Assembly: GCA_035532215.1 (NCBI GenBank)
Contig: DATKRK010000301.1
Span: forward strand, 12,021 to 76,020
Origin: JAICIG01 sp035532215
GTDB taxonomy: Bacteria; Planctomycetota; Planctomycetia; Pirellulales; JAICIG01
Direction: 5' to 3'
DNA length: 64,000 nucleotides
Part shown: piece after piece, positions 18,591 to 26,833 of the stretch
Position numbering within the stretch: position 1 is the first letter of the stretch
How the letters are laid out: each line of letters opens with the position of its first letter
Position numbers and translations under genes: made by a program
Notes under the pieces: generated by a model
Seen by the model: the letters and a program-made list of their open reading frames with translations, nothing else
Databases searched by the model: none
Told to the model about the DNA's origin: nothing

Positions 18591-19427
18591 ATGGAACCGC
18601 AAGTCCTTCCTATTTTGATTAAGACCTGGGCCGGTCGGCAGCGGCACGACTTCCGCTATATCCGCCGGAGTTTGCCGAGCCTGTTGGCGAGCGCCCTGCC
18701 GGAGGGCGCGCGCGTCGTGATTGTCAACGATCAAAGCACCGACCCGCGGCTGGAGCCGTTTCTGAAACAGTTGGCGGCTGGCGACGCAAGGGTCGAGTTG
18801 TGGACGAATCCGGAGCGGATGGGGCCGAACCGGGGCCAAGCCTACAACTTTCCGCGGATCTTGGAACGCTTTCCCAATGCCAAGCTCTTCGGCCTGTGCG
18901 ACGACGACATCGTCTACCACCCGGGCTGGCTACAGCGGCTGGTGCGCGTGTCGGAGGAGGCCGCGGAGGCAGGATTGAGCGGCATTTTCAGCGCGATCAA
19001 CTTTCCCACTCGGCCGTGCTACGCGTCCGTGCAGTTGCCGACGAGCGAGGTGCTGCTGAAAGAGCGGCAGGCTGCGTTCAATTGGTTGGTGCCGCGCGAC
19101 ATCTACGAACGGGTGGGGCCGTTTCGCGACGCCGGGGTGGCATTCGATACGGACTACGCCAACCGGATGGCGCCGCTGGGAATACCGGTCATCTGCCTGA
19201 AGCCCAGCTTCGTGCAAAACATCGGTTACCTGGGAGCGTACCAGTCCGACAACAGCCACACCGCCAGGGACTACGTTGGCAATGTCGGGTGGTATCTCCG
19301 GGCCCACTCGATGGCTTGGACGATGCGCGGGTATGCTGCCCGGCTGGCGCGCGGGGCGACGCGCCGCGTTAGTCGGATCGCGCGGGCCTACGCGAGGCCC
19401 GCCGAAAGGGCCTCCGGAGGCGAATAA
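18591..19427 (+). CDS. GT2 glycosyltransferase
   Basis: A 278-residue GT-A enzyme. VVIVNDQSTD holds the nucleotide-binding Asp, GPNRGQAYNFPRIL follows, and GLCDDDIVYHPGW is the metal-binding DXD region. A later VAFDTDYANRM could carry the general base. ATG 18591 was preferred because GAGAGG lies about 5 nt upstream. The in-frame extension to 18450 is inside the previous gene. It follows the GT4 gene after 8 nt and is probably in the same operon. The donor and acceptor are unknown. Confidence 0.85.
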   Translation: MEPQVLPILIKTWAGRQRHDFRYIRRSLPSLLASALPEGARVVIVNDQSTDPRLEPFLKQLAAGDARVELWTNPERMGPNRGQAYNFPRILERFPNAKLFGLCDDDIVYHPGWLQRLVRVSEEAAEAGLSGIFSAINFPTRPCYASVQLPTSEVLLKERQAAFNWLVPRDIYERVGPFRDAGVAFDTDYANRMAPLGIPVICLKPSFVQNIGYLGAYQSDNSHTARDYVGNVGWYLRAHSMAWTMRGYAARLARGATRRVSRIARAYARPAERASGGE

Positions 19428-19485
19428 CCGCGCCGTGCGGAATTCGCCCACAGGCGCGGCGCGAGCTCGGATTTAGGAAAACGCA

Positions 19486-20334
19486 ATGGTCATTGAAAAA
19501 GACGAGATTTCCCGCTGGTTCCCGGATACGGTTTATTACAGGCAGCACGCCGAGCGGCTGGCCTATTCCTTTTCTCGCTTGCCGGCGTTGAAGCCTGGGT
19601 TCAGTTGCCTGAGCATTGGGTCATGGGGGGCCGAATCGCCGTTGCTGACGAATGTGCTGGGGGCGGAGCGCGTCGTTTGCGTGCGGGCGCCGGACCAGGG
19701 CGTTCCGCGTCGCGAGCGACGAATCATTCAAGCGCCCAACGCGTTGGGCGAGTGCGAGGCGGAACTGCACGCATTGAACCTCGAGACCGAGCCGTTGCCA
19801 GCCGATCTCGAAGCGTTCGACATGGTCCTGATGTGGGAAGTGATCGAGCATCTCTGCATCGACCCGGCATTCATGGTTGCACAGGCGATCAAGGCCCTCA
19901 AACCGCGCGGCGTGATTTCGATCACGACTCCCAATGCGCTGTGGCACGTCTACACGACGGCCCAACTTTTCGGCGTCAACGCGCTGGGCCTGAAATTGCA
20001 ACATCACAAGCCCTTTGCCACTCATTGGAGACTGTACTCTCCCGCTGAGGTCGCCGAACTGACTGAAAGGATGGGTTGCGAGCTTGGCTGCGTGGATAGC
20101 TTTTTGAACGAGGCGCCGTTTTCGCTCAAATCGCGCATCCTGCAACATGCGCTGCAGTTCATGCGGCGCAAATCCGGGAACGGACGATGTTCGTTTGGAC
20201 AATTCGTCTACGTGCTTGCCGAAAAGCATCGGGATGCCGAGATTTACCGTCCCCAGTGGCTGTATCCCAGGACGGGCGACGAGGGCGGGCAAGTCCACCT
20301 CCGTCAGCATGCGCCTGCCGTGACAATCGCCTGA
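19486..20334 (+). CDS. Class I SAM methyltransferase (Methyltransf_23-like)
   Basis: A 282-residue protein with a degenerate motif I (CLSIGSWGAESPLLTNVLG). An AFDMVLMWEVIEHLCIDP motif is typical of the Methyltransf_23/11 group, and ALKPRGVISITTPN is motif III. These are common next to glycosyltransferases and usually methylate a sugar hydroxyl or carboxyl. Motif I lacks the full G-x-G-x-G pattern, so cofactor binding is less certain than in the other two methyltransferases. AGGA lies 7-8 nt before the ATG. Confidence 0.78.
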   Translation: MVIEKDEISRWFPDTVYYRQHAERLAYSFSRLPALKPGFSCLSIGSWGAESPLLTNVLGAERVVCVRAPDQGVPRRERRIIQAPNALGECEAELHALNLETEPLPADLEAFDMVLMWEVIEHLCIDPAFMVAQAIKALKPRGVISITTPNALWHVYTTAQLFGVNALGLKLQHHKPFATHWRLYSPAEVAELTERMGCELGCVDSFLNEAPFSLKSRILQHALQFMRRKSGNGRCSFGQFVYVLAEKHRDAEIYRPQWLYPRTGDEGGQVHLRQHAPAVTIA

Positions 20335-20338
20335 ACGT

Positions 20339-21424
20339 ATGGTTTCTCCGCGAGAACTTGTTCGCAATGCTTTGTTCGCTTTCGTGCGAAAAATTTCCCG
20401 CACCCAGGACGCGAGAGAGATGGCGTGCCAGACGCTCTCTGGGCTGCTCGATGGGCGGCCGAGGCTGGCAGAGCGAAACGGGCGAGTGCTGTTGACGCAA
20501 TTGCCATACGACGACCTCGGCCGTGCGACCGAAGGCCAGGCGGCGAATCAGCGCGACGACGTTGTGTTCATCACGGCGCGGTTCCGCAGCGGCTCGACGC
20601 TGTTGTGGAACCTGTTTCGCAACGTGCCCGGCTGCACGGCTTATTACGAGCCGTTCAACGAGCGGCGTTGGTTCGACCCCGATGCTCGCGGCAATCGGAT
20701 TGACCGCACGCACAAACAGGTCGAGGAGTATTGGCGCGAATACGATGGCCTGGACGAACTAGGCCGCTATTACCGCGAAGCGTGGATCGACAAGAACTTG
20801 CTGATGGAAGCCGATTTTTGGGCGCCGGAGATGAAGCGTTACATCGAGTTGCTCATCGAACGCGCGCCCGGCCGGCCGGTGCTGCAATTCAACCGCGTCG
20901 ATTTCCGGCTGCCCTGGCTGCGACGCCATTTTCCCAACGCCAAGTTCATCCATTTGTACCGGCACCCTCGCGATGAATGGTGTTCGACGTTGATGGGCAT
21001 TAGGTGCTTTCCGAAGGACGCATCGCCGGCGGAATTCAAGAAGCACGACAAATTCTATTTGCTGCGGTGGGCGCACGACTTGAAGTTCCATTTTCCGTTC
21101 CTGGAGCAGGCGCTCGAGCGGCACCCCTACGAGGCGTTTTATTACATCTGGCGGCTGTCGTACCTTTATGGCACGGCTTACGCCAATCACTCGATCTGTT
21201 TCGAACGGCTCGTCGAGGAGCCGGACGAGGAATTGACGAAATTGCTGGGGTTTACCAAGATCGACGCATCATGCCACGACGCCCTGCGCCGCGTGATCGA
21301 AAGGCCGCGGATCGGGCAGTGGCGGGATTACGCCGATGATGCGTGGTTCCGCAATATCGAAGCGCGCTGTGAAGCGGTATTGCAGGAATTCTTGAACCGG
21401 GAGGCCGTGTGCGCCCAACGGTGA
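20339..21424 (+). CDS. PAPS-dependent sulfotransferase
   Basis: A 361-residue cytosolic-type sulfotransferase that would move sulfate from PAPS to a hydroxyl of the glycan. The 5'-phosphosulfate loop is TARFRSGSTLLWNLF (about residues 79-93) and the 3'-phosphate motif is FIHLYRHPRDEWCSTL (about 205-220). Between them, YYEPFNERRWFD resembles the substrate or activation segment of bacterial Stf proteins. There is no signal peptide, so sulfation would happen before export. The gene starts 4 nt after the methyltransferase stop and overlaps the next gene by 16 nt. A sulfated polymer is the natural inference. Confidence 0.87.
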   Translation: MVSPRELVRNALFAFVRKISRTQDAREMACQTLSGLLDGRPRLAERNGRVLLTQLPYDDLGRATEGQAANQRDDVVFITARFRSGSTLLWNLFRNVPGCTAYYEPFNERRWFDPDARGNRIDRTHKQVEEYWREYDGLDELGRYYREAWIDKNLLMEADFWAPEMKRYIELLIERAPGRPVLQFNRVDFRLPWLRRHFPNAKFIHLYRHPRDEWCSTLMGIRCFPKDASPAEFKKHDKFYLLRWAHDLKFHFPFLEQALERHPYEAFYYIWRLSYLYGTAYANHSICFERLVEEPDEELTKLLGFTKIDASCHDALRRVIERPRIGQWRDYADDAWFRNIEARCEAVLQEFLNREAVCAQR

Positions 21425-22644
21425 AGGCGATCCGGTCCGTCGCCAGGTTAATTGGGATCGTTGCGGCGGCGGCGCTCAAGGCCGCGCGTGCTTTGCTATG
21501 CGGCGACCGCGAAGCCGCCGCCATGCACGTTCGCGTGCTGACGCTGGCGCTGCTCGACGATGCGTCGCAGGCGCTGGTCCGCGCGCAGCGAACGTTCTTT
21601 GGCCCGCTGCGGCCGGACGAGATCGATCGCATTTTGATCGTCAAGCTCGACCGGATCGGTGATATGGTGACGACCACGCCGGTGTTCGATGCGCTGCGAG
21701 CAAAGTTCCCCTCGGCCCGGCTCGATATCGTCGCTCATCCGGCGCCGCTGTCATTGCTGGCCGACGACGAACGGATCGGCCAGCGGATCGCTTACCGTTC
21801 GTGGCTTTATCATCCGCTCGCCATCCTGCCGCCGGGACCGCGCACCTGGGGGCTGGTGCTGCGGCTGATGTGGCGCAGGTATCCGCTCGTAGTCTGTTTG
21901 CGGGGCTCGTTTTCCTTCCTGCCGCTCGGCCTGGTCTCGCGGATGACGGCCACGAAGTTCATCGAGGGCGAGCCAGTGATTCGGCGGTACTTGCGCTCGA
22001 TCGAAGAACTGCTCGGCCCGCTGAGTGATCCGCCGCCGCGGCTGCGCGTATCGGCGGAGAATCGCCGCTTCGCCGCGGAATTGTTCGCCGGCGGCGAGGC
22101 CGACGGCCCGCGGGTCGCGATCCACGCCACTGCCAGCTCGCAGGCCAAAATGTGGCCAGCCGAGCGGTTCTCCGCGCTGGCTGACGCGTTGCGGGACGAG
22201 CATGGCGCGGCGGTACACTTCCTGGGCGCCCCGAGCGATCGGGGCGCGCTGGATGCCATTGCCCGGCACGCGCGGCACGAGCATGCCTACCATATGTCGC
22301 TCAGCCTACCGCAGGTGGCGGCCGTGATTGAAGCTGCGGACGCATTCATCGGCAACGACTCGGGATTGGCCCACATAGCCGCCGCCGTGGGCACGAGGAT
22401 GGCGGTGATCTGGGGCGCCCCGAATTTGAGCATGGCTCGCCCCAGGGCCGACGAGCAAACTTGTACTATCCTTTATCACGACCTGCCTTGCCGGCAAGGC
22501 TGTCCAGAGTTCCGCTGTAACAATCCGAACCGGCTCGAGTGTTTGCTGAGGACGGAAGTCTTGGATGTGTTCGGTGCGGTCTCCGAACTGCTGGCTCGCG
22601 GGGCCGAAGCGACAGAGAAAGAAGCATGCAGCCGGCCGACCTGA
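21409..22644 (+). CDS. GT9 ADP-heptose:glycan heptosyltransferase
   Basis: A 411-residue GT-B enzyme of the WaaC/WaaF family. ILIVKLDRIGDMVTTTPVF (about residues 66-84) is the acceptor glycine motif with the conserved Asp. IHATASSQAKMWPAERFSAL and IGNDSGLAHIAAAVGT form the donor site. The Cys-rich segment LPCRQGCPEFRCNN is seen in many GT9 proteins. GTG 21409 sits after a GGGAGG-like ribosome site. About 65 residues precede the catalytic domain. It is followed directly by genes for ADP-heptose synthesis, which supports heptose as the donor. Confidence 0.9.
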   Translation: MRPTVKAIRSVARLIGIVAAAALKAARALLCGDREAAAMHVRVLTLALLDDASQALVRAQRTFFGPLRPDEIDRILIVKLDRIGDMVTTTPVFDALRAKFPSARLDIVAHPAPLSLLADDERIGQRIAYRSWLYHPLAILPPGPRTWGLVLRLMWRRYPLVVCLRGSFSFLPLGLVSRMTATKFIEGEPVIRRYLRSIEELLGPLSDPPPRLRVSAENRRFAAELFAGGEADGPRVAIHATASSQAKMWPAERFSALADALRDEHGAAVHFLGAPSDRGALDAIARHARHEHAYHMSLSLPQVAAVIEAADAFIGNDSGLAHIAAAVGTRMAVIWGAPNLSMARPRADEQTCTILYHDLPCRQGCPEFRCNNPNRLECLLRTEVLDVFGAVSELLARGAEATEKEACSRPT

Positions 22645-24089
22645 GCCGAGTTCGTACGATTCCGCTGGAGACGCGGGCCAACAAAGTCGCGCTGGAGCGT
22701 TTCGCGCGTCCGCCGCGCGCGGGGGCTTCCTTCGCCGACTTTGCCGCATCGCTGCCCGCGATCTTGGCGGGAGAAGAATTCCGCCAGGTCGTCCAAGCGA
22801 TCACGGCAGCCTGCCGACGCCGGCGGCCCGTGATTCTGGCCATGGGCGCCCACGTCATCAAGTGCGGGCTGAACCCGGTGGTGATCGACTTGATGCGGCG
22901 AGGCGTCGTGACTGGCTTAGTGCTGAACGGTTCAGGGGCGATCCACGACTTCGAGATCGCGTTGGCGGGCGAGACTTCGGAAGATGTGGCCGCGGGGCTG
23001 CGAGACGGAACGTTTGGCATGGTCCGAGAGACGGGCCAGTTGATGAACGAAGGGATCAACTGCGTGAAGCAATCGCCCGAGAGTGGGCTGGGGATGCTTC
23101 TGGGCCAGCAGTTGGAAGCCATTGGCGCGCCCAATCAGGACCAGAGCCTGCTGGCGATGGGGAGAAAGTTGGGCGTGCCTGTCACTGTCCACGTGGCGAT
23201 CGGCGCCGACATCATCCACATGCACCCTTCGGCCGACGGGGCGGCGATCGGCCAAGCCACGTTCAACGACTTCCGCATCCTATGCGCTGAGCTAGGCGAG
23301 CTATCGGGCGGGGCGTATCTGAACGTCGGCTCGGCAGTCGTTTTGCCCGAAGTGTTTTTGAAGGCGTTCACGGTGGCCCAGAACTTGGGCGCGGACCTGC
23401 ACGACTTCACGACCGTCAACATGGACATGATTGCCCACTATCGGCCAGGTGAAAACGTTGTGCGGCGGTTGGCGCCGATCGGGGGCGGGAGCTACACGCT
23501 GCTCGGGCGGCACGAGTTCATGGTTCCGCTGCTGGCTCAAAGCATCGTCGAGTCACTGGCGGATGATGCGGTCGATTCGGCGGCGGCGCCCTCGGGCTCT
23601 GGCGGCAAGCTTGTCGGTTTGGATGAGTTGTTGCGGCTGCGCAACGACTGGCGGAGACAGGGCCGCCGGGTTGTTTGGACGAATGGCTGCTTCGACTTGT
23701 TCCATGTCGGCCACCTCCGCAACTTGCAAGCGGCGCGGCAACACGGCGACGTGCTGGTCGTAGGCGTCAATAGCGACGCGTCGGTACGGCAACTGAAAGG
23801 GCCGGAGCGCCCTGTTATACCGGCAGTGGAGCGTGCAGAAATCATTGCCTCGCTGGGTTGCGTGGATTGCGTGACAGTGTTTGACGAAGCGACGCCCGAG
23901 CCGCTATTGCGGCGACTACAGCCCGATGTTCATTGCAAGGGCGCCGAGTACGCCCCCCCATACGGAAAACCGATTCCCGAACGAGAGACGGTCCAGGCGT
24001 ACGGCGGTCGCATCGAGTTTATCCCGCTGGTGCCTGGCATATCGACTACGGATGTTCTGGAGCGGATAAGGCTGGAAGCGAAAGACTGA
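22626..24089 (+). CDS. Unknown domain fused to RfaE2-type heptose nucleotidyltransferase
   Basis: About 487 residues in two parts. Residues from about 350 to the end form a glycero-manno-heptose-1-phosphate adenylyltransferase (HldE C-terminal type), with VVWTNGCFDLFHVGHLRNL carrying the HxGH nucleotidylyltransferase motif and GISTTDVLERI as a family tail. Residues 1-310 form a conserved-looking domain I do not recognise with certainty. Its marks are ILAMGAHVIKCGLNP, LVLNGSGAIHDFEIAL, FGMVRETGQLMNEG and VAIGADIIHMHP, and a distant deoxyhypusine-synthase-like fold is only a guess. ATG 22626 overlaps the upstream gene by 19 nt. The frame is open to 22539, but that extension lies within the upstream gene. 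The linked kinase is the next gene. Confidence 0.85.
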   Translation: MQPADLSRVRTIPLETRANKVALERFARPPRAGASFADFAASLPAILAGEEFRQVVQAITAACRRRRPVILAMGAHVIKCGLNPVVIDLMRRGVVTGLVLNGSGAIHDFEIALAGETSEDVAAGLRDGTFGMVRETGQLMNEGINCVKQSPESGLGMLLGQQLEAIGAPNQDQSLLAMGRKLGVPVTVHVAIGADIIHMHPSADGAAIGQATFNDFRILCAELGELSGGAYLNVGSAVVLPEVFLKAFTVAQNLGADLHDFTTVNMDMIAHYRPGENVVRRLAPIGGGSYTLLGRHEFMVPLLAQSIVESLADDAVDSAAAPSGSGGKLVGLDELLRLRNDWRRQGRRVVWTNGCFDLFHVGHLRNLQAARQHGDVLVVGVNSDASVRQLKGPERPVIPAVERAEIIASLGCVDCVTVFDEATPEPLLRRLQPDVHCKGAEYAPPYGKPIPERETVQAYGGRIEFIPLVPGISTTDVLERIRLEAKD

Positions 24090-24103
24090 CGGAGTTGAGG
24101 TAC

Positions 24104-25081
24104 ATGGCGACCCAAAACGATATTGTCGAGATTGCCGAGCGCTTCCGCGGCCGGCGGATTCTGGTTGTGGGTGATGTGATGCTAGACGAGTACATATGGG
24201 GAAGCGTCGAGCGCATCTCGCCCGAAGCGCCGGTACCGGTGGTTCAGGTGCAGCGGCGGAGCCACGTTCCCGGTGGGGCCGCAAACACGGCCGCCAACGT
24301 GGCCAGTCTTGGCGGTCTACCGATATTGGGCGGCGTAGTAGGCCACGACCTCTACGCGGAACTGCTTCGCGAGAAGCTCGGGGAAAGCAGCGTGGAAGCC
24401 TCGGGGTTAGTTGCCGACGCGCAGCGCCCCACGACCTGCAAGACGCGCATTGTCGCCCACGACCAACAGATCGTGCGAGTCGATTGCGAACAGCGAAATA
24501 CGTTGCCGGCCGATGTCGAGGAGTCGTTGCTTGCGTGGGCCCGCGAGCAGATCAAAGATGTGGATGCCTGTATCCTTTCGGACTATGCGAAAGGAGTCGT
24601 CTCGCCGCGGCTGGCCCAGGGACTGATCCAGGCGGCCCGCGCCGCCGGCAAGCCGTTGATCGTGGACCCTAAGCCCGACGGCTTCGCGAAGTACCGGGGG
24701 GCTACGCTGGTTAAGCCTAACCTGCTGGAGGCCGAGCGCGTCTGCAATCGTCGCCTCGATGGGGATGAGCAGTTGCGCGCGGCAGGGAGCGCGTTGTGTG
24801 AATTGCTGGAGGGTAGCGCTGTGTTGATCACGCTCGGCTCGCGCGGCATGATGCTCTTCCGCCCCGGTGTGGCGCCGGTCGGCGCGGCGGCCACCCAGCA
24901 GCAGGTTTTCGATGTGACCGGCGCCGGTGATACCGTAGCCAGCGCGCTGGCAATGGGTCTGGCAGCCGGCATTTCGCTCGACGAAGCGGCGCGCCTGGGC
25001 AATCGCTGTGCGGGAATCGCCGTCGGCAAGGTGGGGACGAACACGGTTACGCTTGACGAGTTGCTGGCTGATCATTGTTGA
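24104..25081 (+). CDS. D-glycero-beta-D-manno-heptose-7-phosphate kinase (RfaE1)
   Basis: A 325-residue PfkB/ribokinase-family sugar kinase, corresponding to the N-terminal half of HldE. Family marks are ILVVGDVMLDEYIWG at the N-terminus, PEAPVPVVQV, VPGGAANTAANVASLGG as PfkB signature 1, LVKPNLLEAE, and DVTGAGDTVASALAMGL with the catalytic Asp. It phosphorylates heptose-7-phosphate at C1 before the upstream nucleotidyltransferase activates it. ATG 24104 has GGAG and GAGG just upstream. The frame is open further 5', but only inside the previous gene. GmhA and GmhB homologues were not seen in this window. Confidence 0.93.
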   Translation: MATQNDIVEIAERFRGRRILVVGDVMLDEYIWGSVERISPEAPVPVVQVQRRSHVPGGAANTAANVASLGGLPILGGVVGHDLYAELLREKLGESSVEASGLVADAQRPTTCKTRIVAHDQQIVRVDCEQRNTLPADVEESLLAWAREQIKDVDACILSDYAKGVVSPRLAQGLIQAARAAGKPLIVDPKPDGFAKYRGATLVKPNLLEAERVCNRRLDGDEQLRAAGSALCELLEGSAVLITLGSRGMMLFRPGVAPVGAAATQQQVFDVTGAGDTVASALAMGLAAGISLDEAARLGNRCAGIAVGKVGTNTVTLDELLADHC

Positions 25082-25809
25082 TCGGGCGTGATTTCATTCG
25101 GGACAACCTGGTGATCAAGGGCTTTTTGAAATCGTTTGCTAATGTTGTAGCGACAGTTGTCGTGCTGCCCTGTTGGGCGGCGTACTGGATTTCGGCGGCC
25201 GCGTTAGGACCAAGGGAGGCCTTTGCCGGCTGGTCGCAGGCATTCAGCCTGCTGCCAGGTCTGTGTGGCGTGTACCTGCGGCGGGCATTTTACAAGTTGG
25301 TCTTGGCTGAATGCGGTGACGGAGCCTGCATCACTTTCGGCACGGTCATCTCGCACCCATCGGCGCGAATCGGCCGCAACGTCTACGTAGGGGCCTTTTG
25401 CGTGCTGGGCGACGTGACGCTGGAAGAAGACGTGTTACTTGGTTCAAATGTGTCGATCATTAATGGCGGCCGGCAACATGGAATCGAGCGACTCGACCTT
25501 CCCGTGCGCGAACAGCCCGGAGAGTGGCCCCGCGTAACGATCGGCCGCGACAGTTGGATCGGCGACCGCGCGTTGGTGATGGCCGACGTCGGCCGGCATT
25601 GCGTGGTGGCGGCCGGCGCCGTCGTTACCAGGTCCGTGCCGGATTATACGATAGTTGCCGGTGTACCGGCGCGCATCATCGGCCGTCGTGGCGCTGCGAG
25701 CGGCGAACCGAACCCGATTGAGCAGACCGCGGCCATCGTCAACGCACATCAGGTACGTGGCGAAGTCGCTCCAATCAGCGTCCGGAACATACCACCGGTC
25801 AACCGCTGA
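25075..25809 (+). CDS. Left-handed beta-helix acetyltransferase (WbbJ/hexapeptide)
   Basis: A 244-residue O-acetyltransferase. Residues about 90-205 show hexapeptide repeats (ARIGRNVYVGAFCVLG, VTLEEDVLLGSNVSI, VTIGRDSWIGDRALVMADVG, VVAAGAVVTRSVPDY) and the closing VAGVPARIIGRRG. A NGGRQHG loop supplies the candidate catalytic His. The N-terminal 80 residues include a hydrophobic stretch (VVATVVVLPCWAAYWISAAAL), an amphipathic or membrane-associated extension seen in some relatives. The start is uncertain: TTG 25075 overlaps the kinase stop, and TTG 25078 is equivalent. It probably O-acetylates a sugar of the polymer. Confidence 0.85.
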   Translation: MLIGRDFIRDNLVIKGFLKSFANVVATVVVLPCWAAYWISAAALGPREAFAGWSQAFSLLPGLCGVYLRRAFYKLVLAECGDGACITFGTVISHPSARIGRNVYVGAFCVLGDVTLEEDVLLGSNVSIINGGRQHGIERLDLPVREQPGEWPRVTIGRDSWIGDRALVMADVGRHCVVAAGAVVTRSVPDYTIVAGVPARIIGRRGAASGEPNPIEQTAAIVNAHQVRGEVAPISVRNIPPVNR

Positions 25810-25886
25810 GACAACATAAGAACGCAAGCGCATCGCAAAGGCATGTTCGCCAGCCATAACAACTCAAGCACTTTCTGGGATGTATA

Positions 25887-26708
25887 ATGCCTTCTGACCT
25901 TGAACAGTTGCGATCGACCCAACTTCGAGAACGGATCGATTCTGAGCGCAGTTATCATGACGATTACTACCGAGCCCTCCAAGAGCCTCTCGCCATCCCA
26001 TTCGATCTGGCAAACAGCACACAACGGCGTCCGCATAACCTGACGTGGGCTTTTTACGACGCCATCTTGGAGCACTTCGGCCGCCAACTTAATGGTAAGC
26101 GGATCCTAGAAATCGGCTGTGGAACCGGCTCCGTGACACTAAACCTATCAAGGAACGGCGCTTATGTCGACGCATTCGACGTTAGCGAGGAAGCGGTGGC
26201 TATTTGCATGCGGCGCGCTGCTTACAATAACGAGGAGAAGGCAAAGTTCCTCGTATCGGCCATGGAGGATTTAGATCAGCCTGAGAATTACTATGATGCA
26301 GTTGTGGGGCACATGGTGCTGCATCATCTCGATATTTCAGCGGCGATGGAAAAGGTCTATCGGTACCTCAAACCGGGCGGCTTGGGCGTTTTCGCCGAAT
26401 GGAAGGAGTATGCTGTTGTTGACCGTGTGCGACGCACAGCATTGCTACAATGGCTGTTCCGACCTGGCGGCGTGACGGGGTATGCGACCGAGTACGAGCG
26501 AAAACTTTCACGTCGCGACTTTCAGGTGATTCGCCGCCGGTTCCCTAATTTGACCGTCGAATGCCGCTACTGTCTGCGAGGAAAAGTCGAATACTTCAGC
26601 CCCAGGATCGCGGCAAAGCTCGAACGATTCGACTGTCGGCTCTTGCAACTGCTTCCATGCCTCAATCCATTCACCGACGGCGCCGTGTTGTGTGTGACAA
26701 AAGAGTAA
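25887..26708 (+). CDS. Class I SAM methyltransferase (Methyltransf_11/25-like)
   Basis: A 273-residue protein with a clean motif I (ILEIGCGTGSVTLNL, about residues 72-86). The acidic strand is VDAFDVSEEAV, YDAVVGHMVLHHLDI is motif II, and YLKPGGLGVFAEWKE is motif III. The substrate is not evident. Given its position between an acetyltransferase and a sugar oxidoreductase, a sugar or lipid-carrier intermediate is likely. A hairpin element begins on its stop codon. Codon use is more AT-rich than the kinase and nucleotidyltransferase to its left. Confidence 0.85.
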   Translation: MPSDLEQLRSTQLRERIDSERSYHDDYYRALQEPLAIPFDLANSTQRRPHNLTWAFYDAILEHFGRQLNGKRILEIGCGTGSVTLNLSRNGAYVDAFDVSEEAVAICMRRAAYNNEEKAKFLVSAMEDLDQPENYYDAVVGHMVLHHLDISAAMEKVYRYLKPGGLGVFAEWKEYAVVDRVRRTALLQWLFRPGGVTGYATEYERKLSRRDFQVIRRRFPNLTVECRYCLRGKVEYFSPRIAAKLERFDCRLLQLLPCLNPFTDGAVLCVTKE

Positions 26709-26821
26709 GCATCCAGGATTAAATAACCTCCCAAACTCAAATGTCGTTGGGGTCGTAAACCAGCCTTGCGAAAGCGGTTGCAGCGGAAGCAGTATGGGGA
26801 AGTTATTTAATCCTCGATGCT
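26708..26821. repeat. Palindromic hairpin element, copy 2
   Basis: Left arm 26708-26732 and right arm 26797-26821 match those of the element at 8128-8238. The right arms are identical over 25 nt, and the left arms differ at one base (atcc against atcg). The 64-nt core is unrelated apart from its first bases. Both copies have the same orientation, so they form a direct pair enclosing about 18.5 kb. The element occupies the gap between a methyltransferase stop codon and the Gfo/Idh gene. Confidence 0.75.
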
Positions 26822-26833
26822 AAAGGCCCAATC

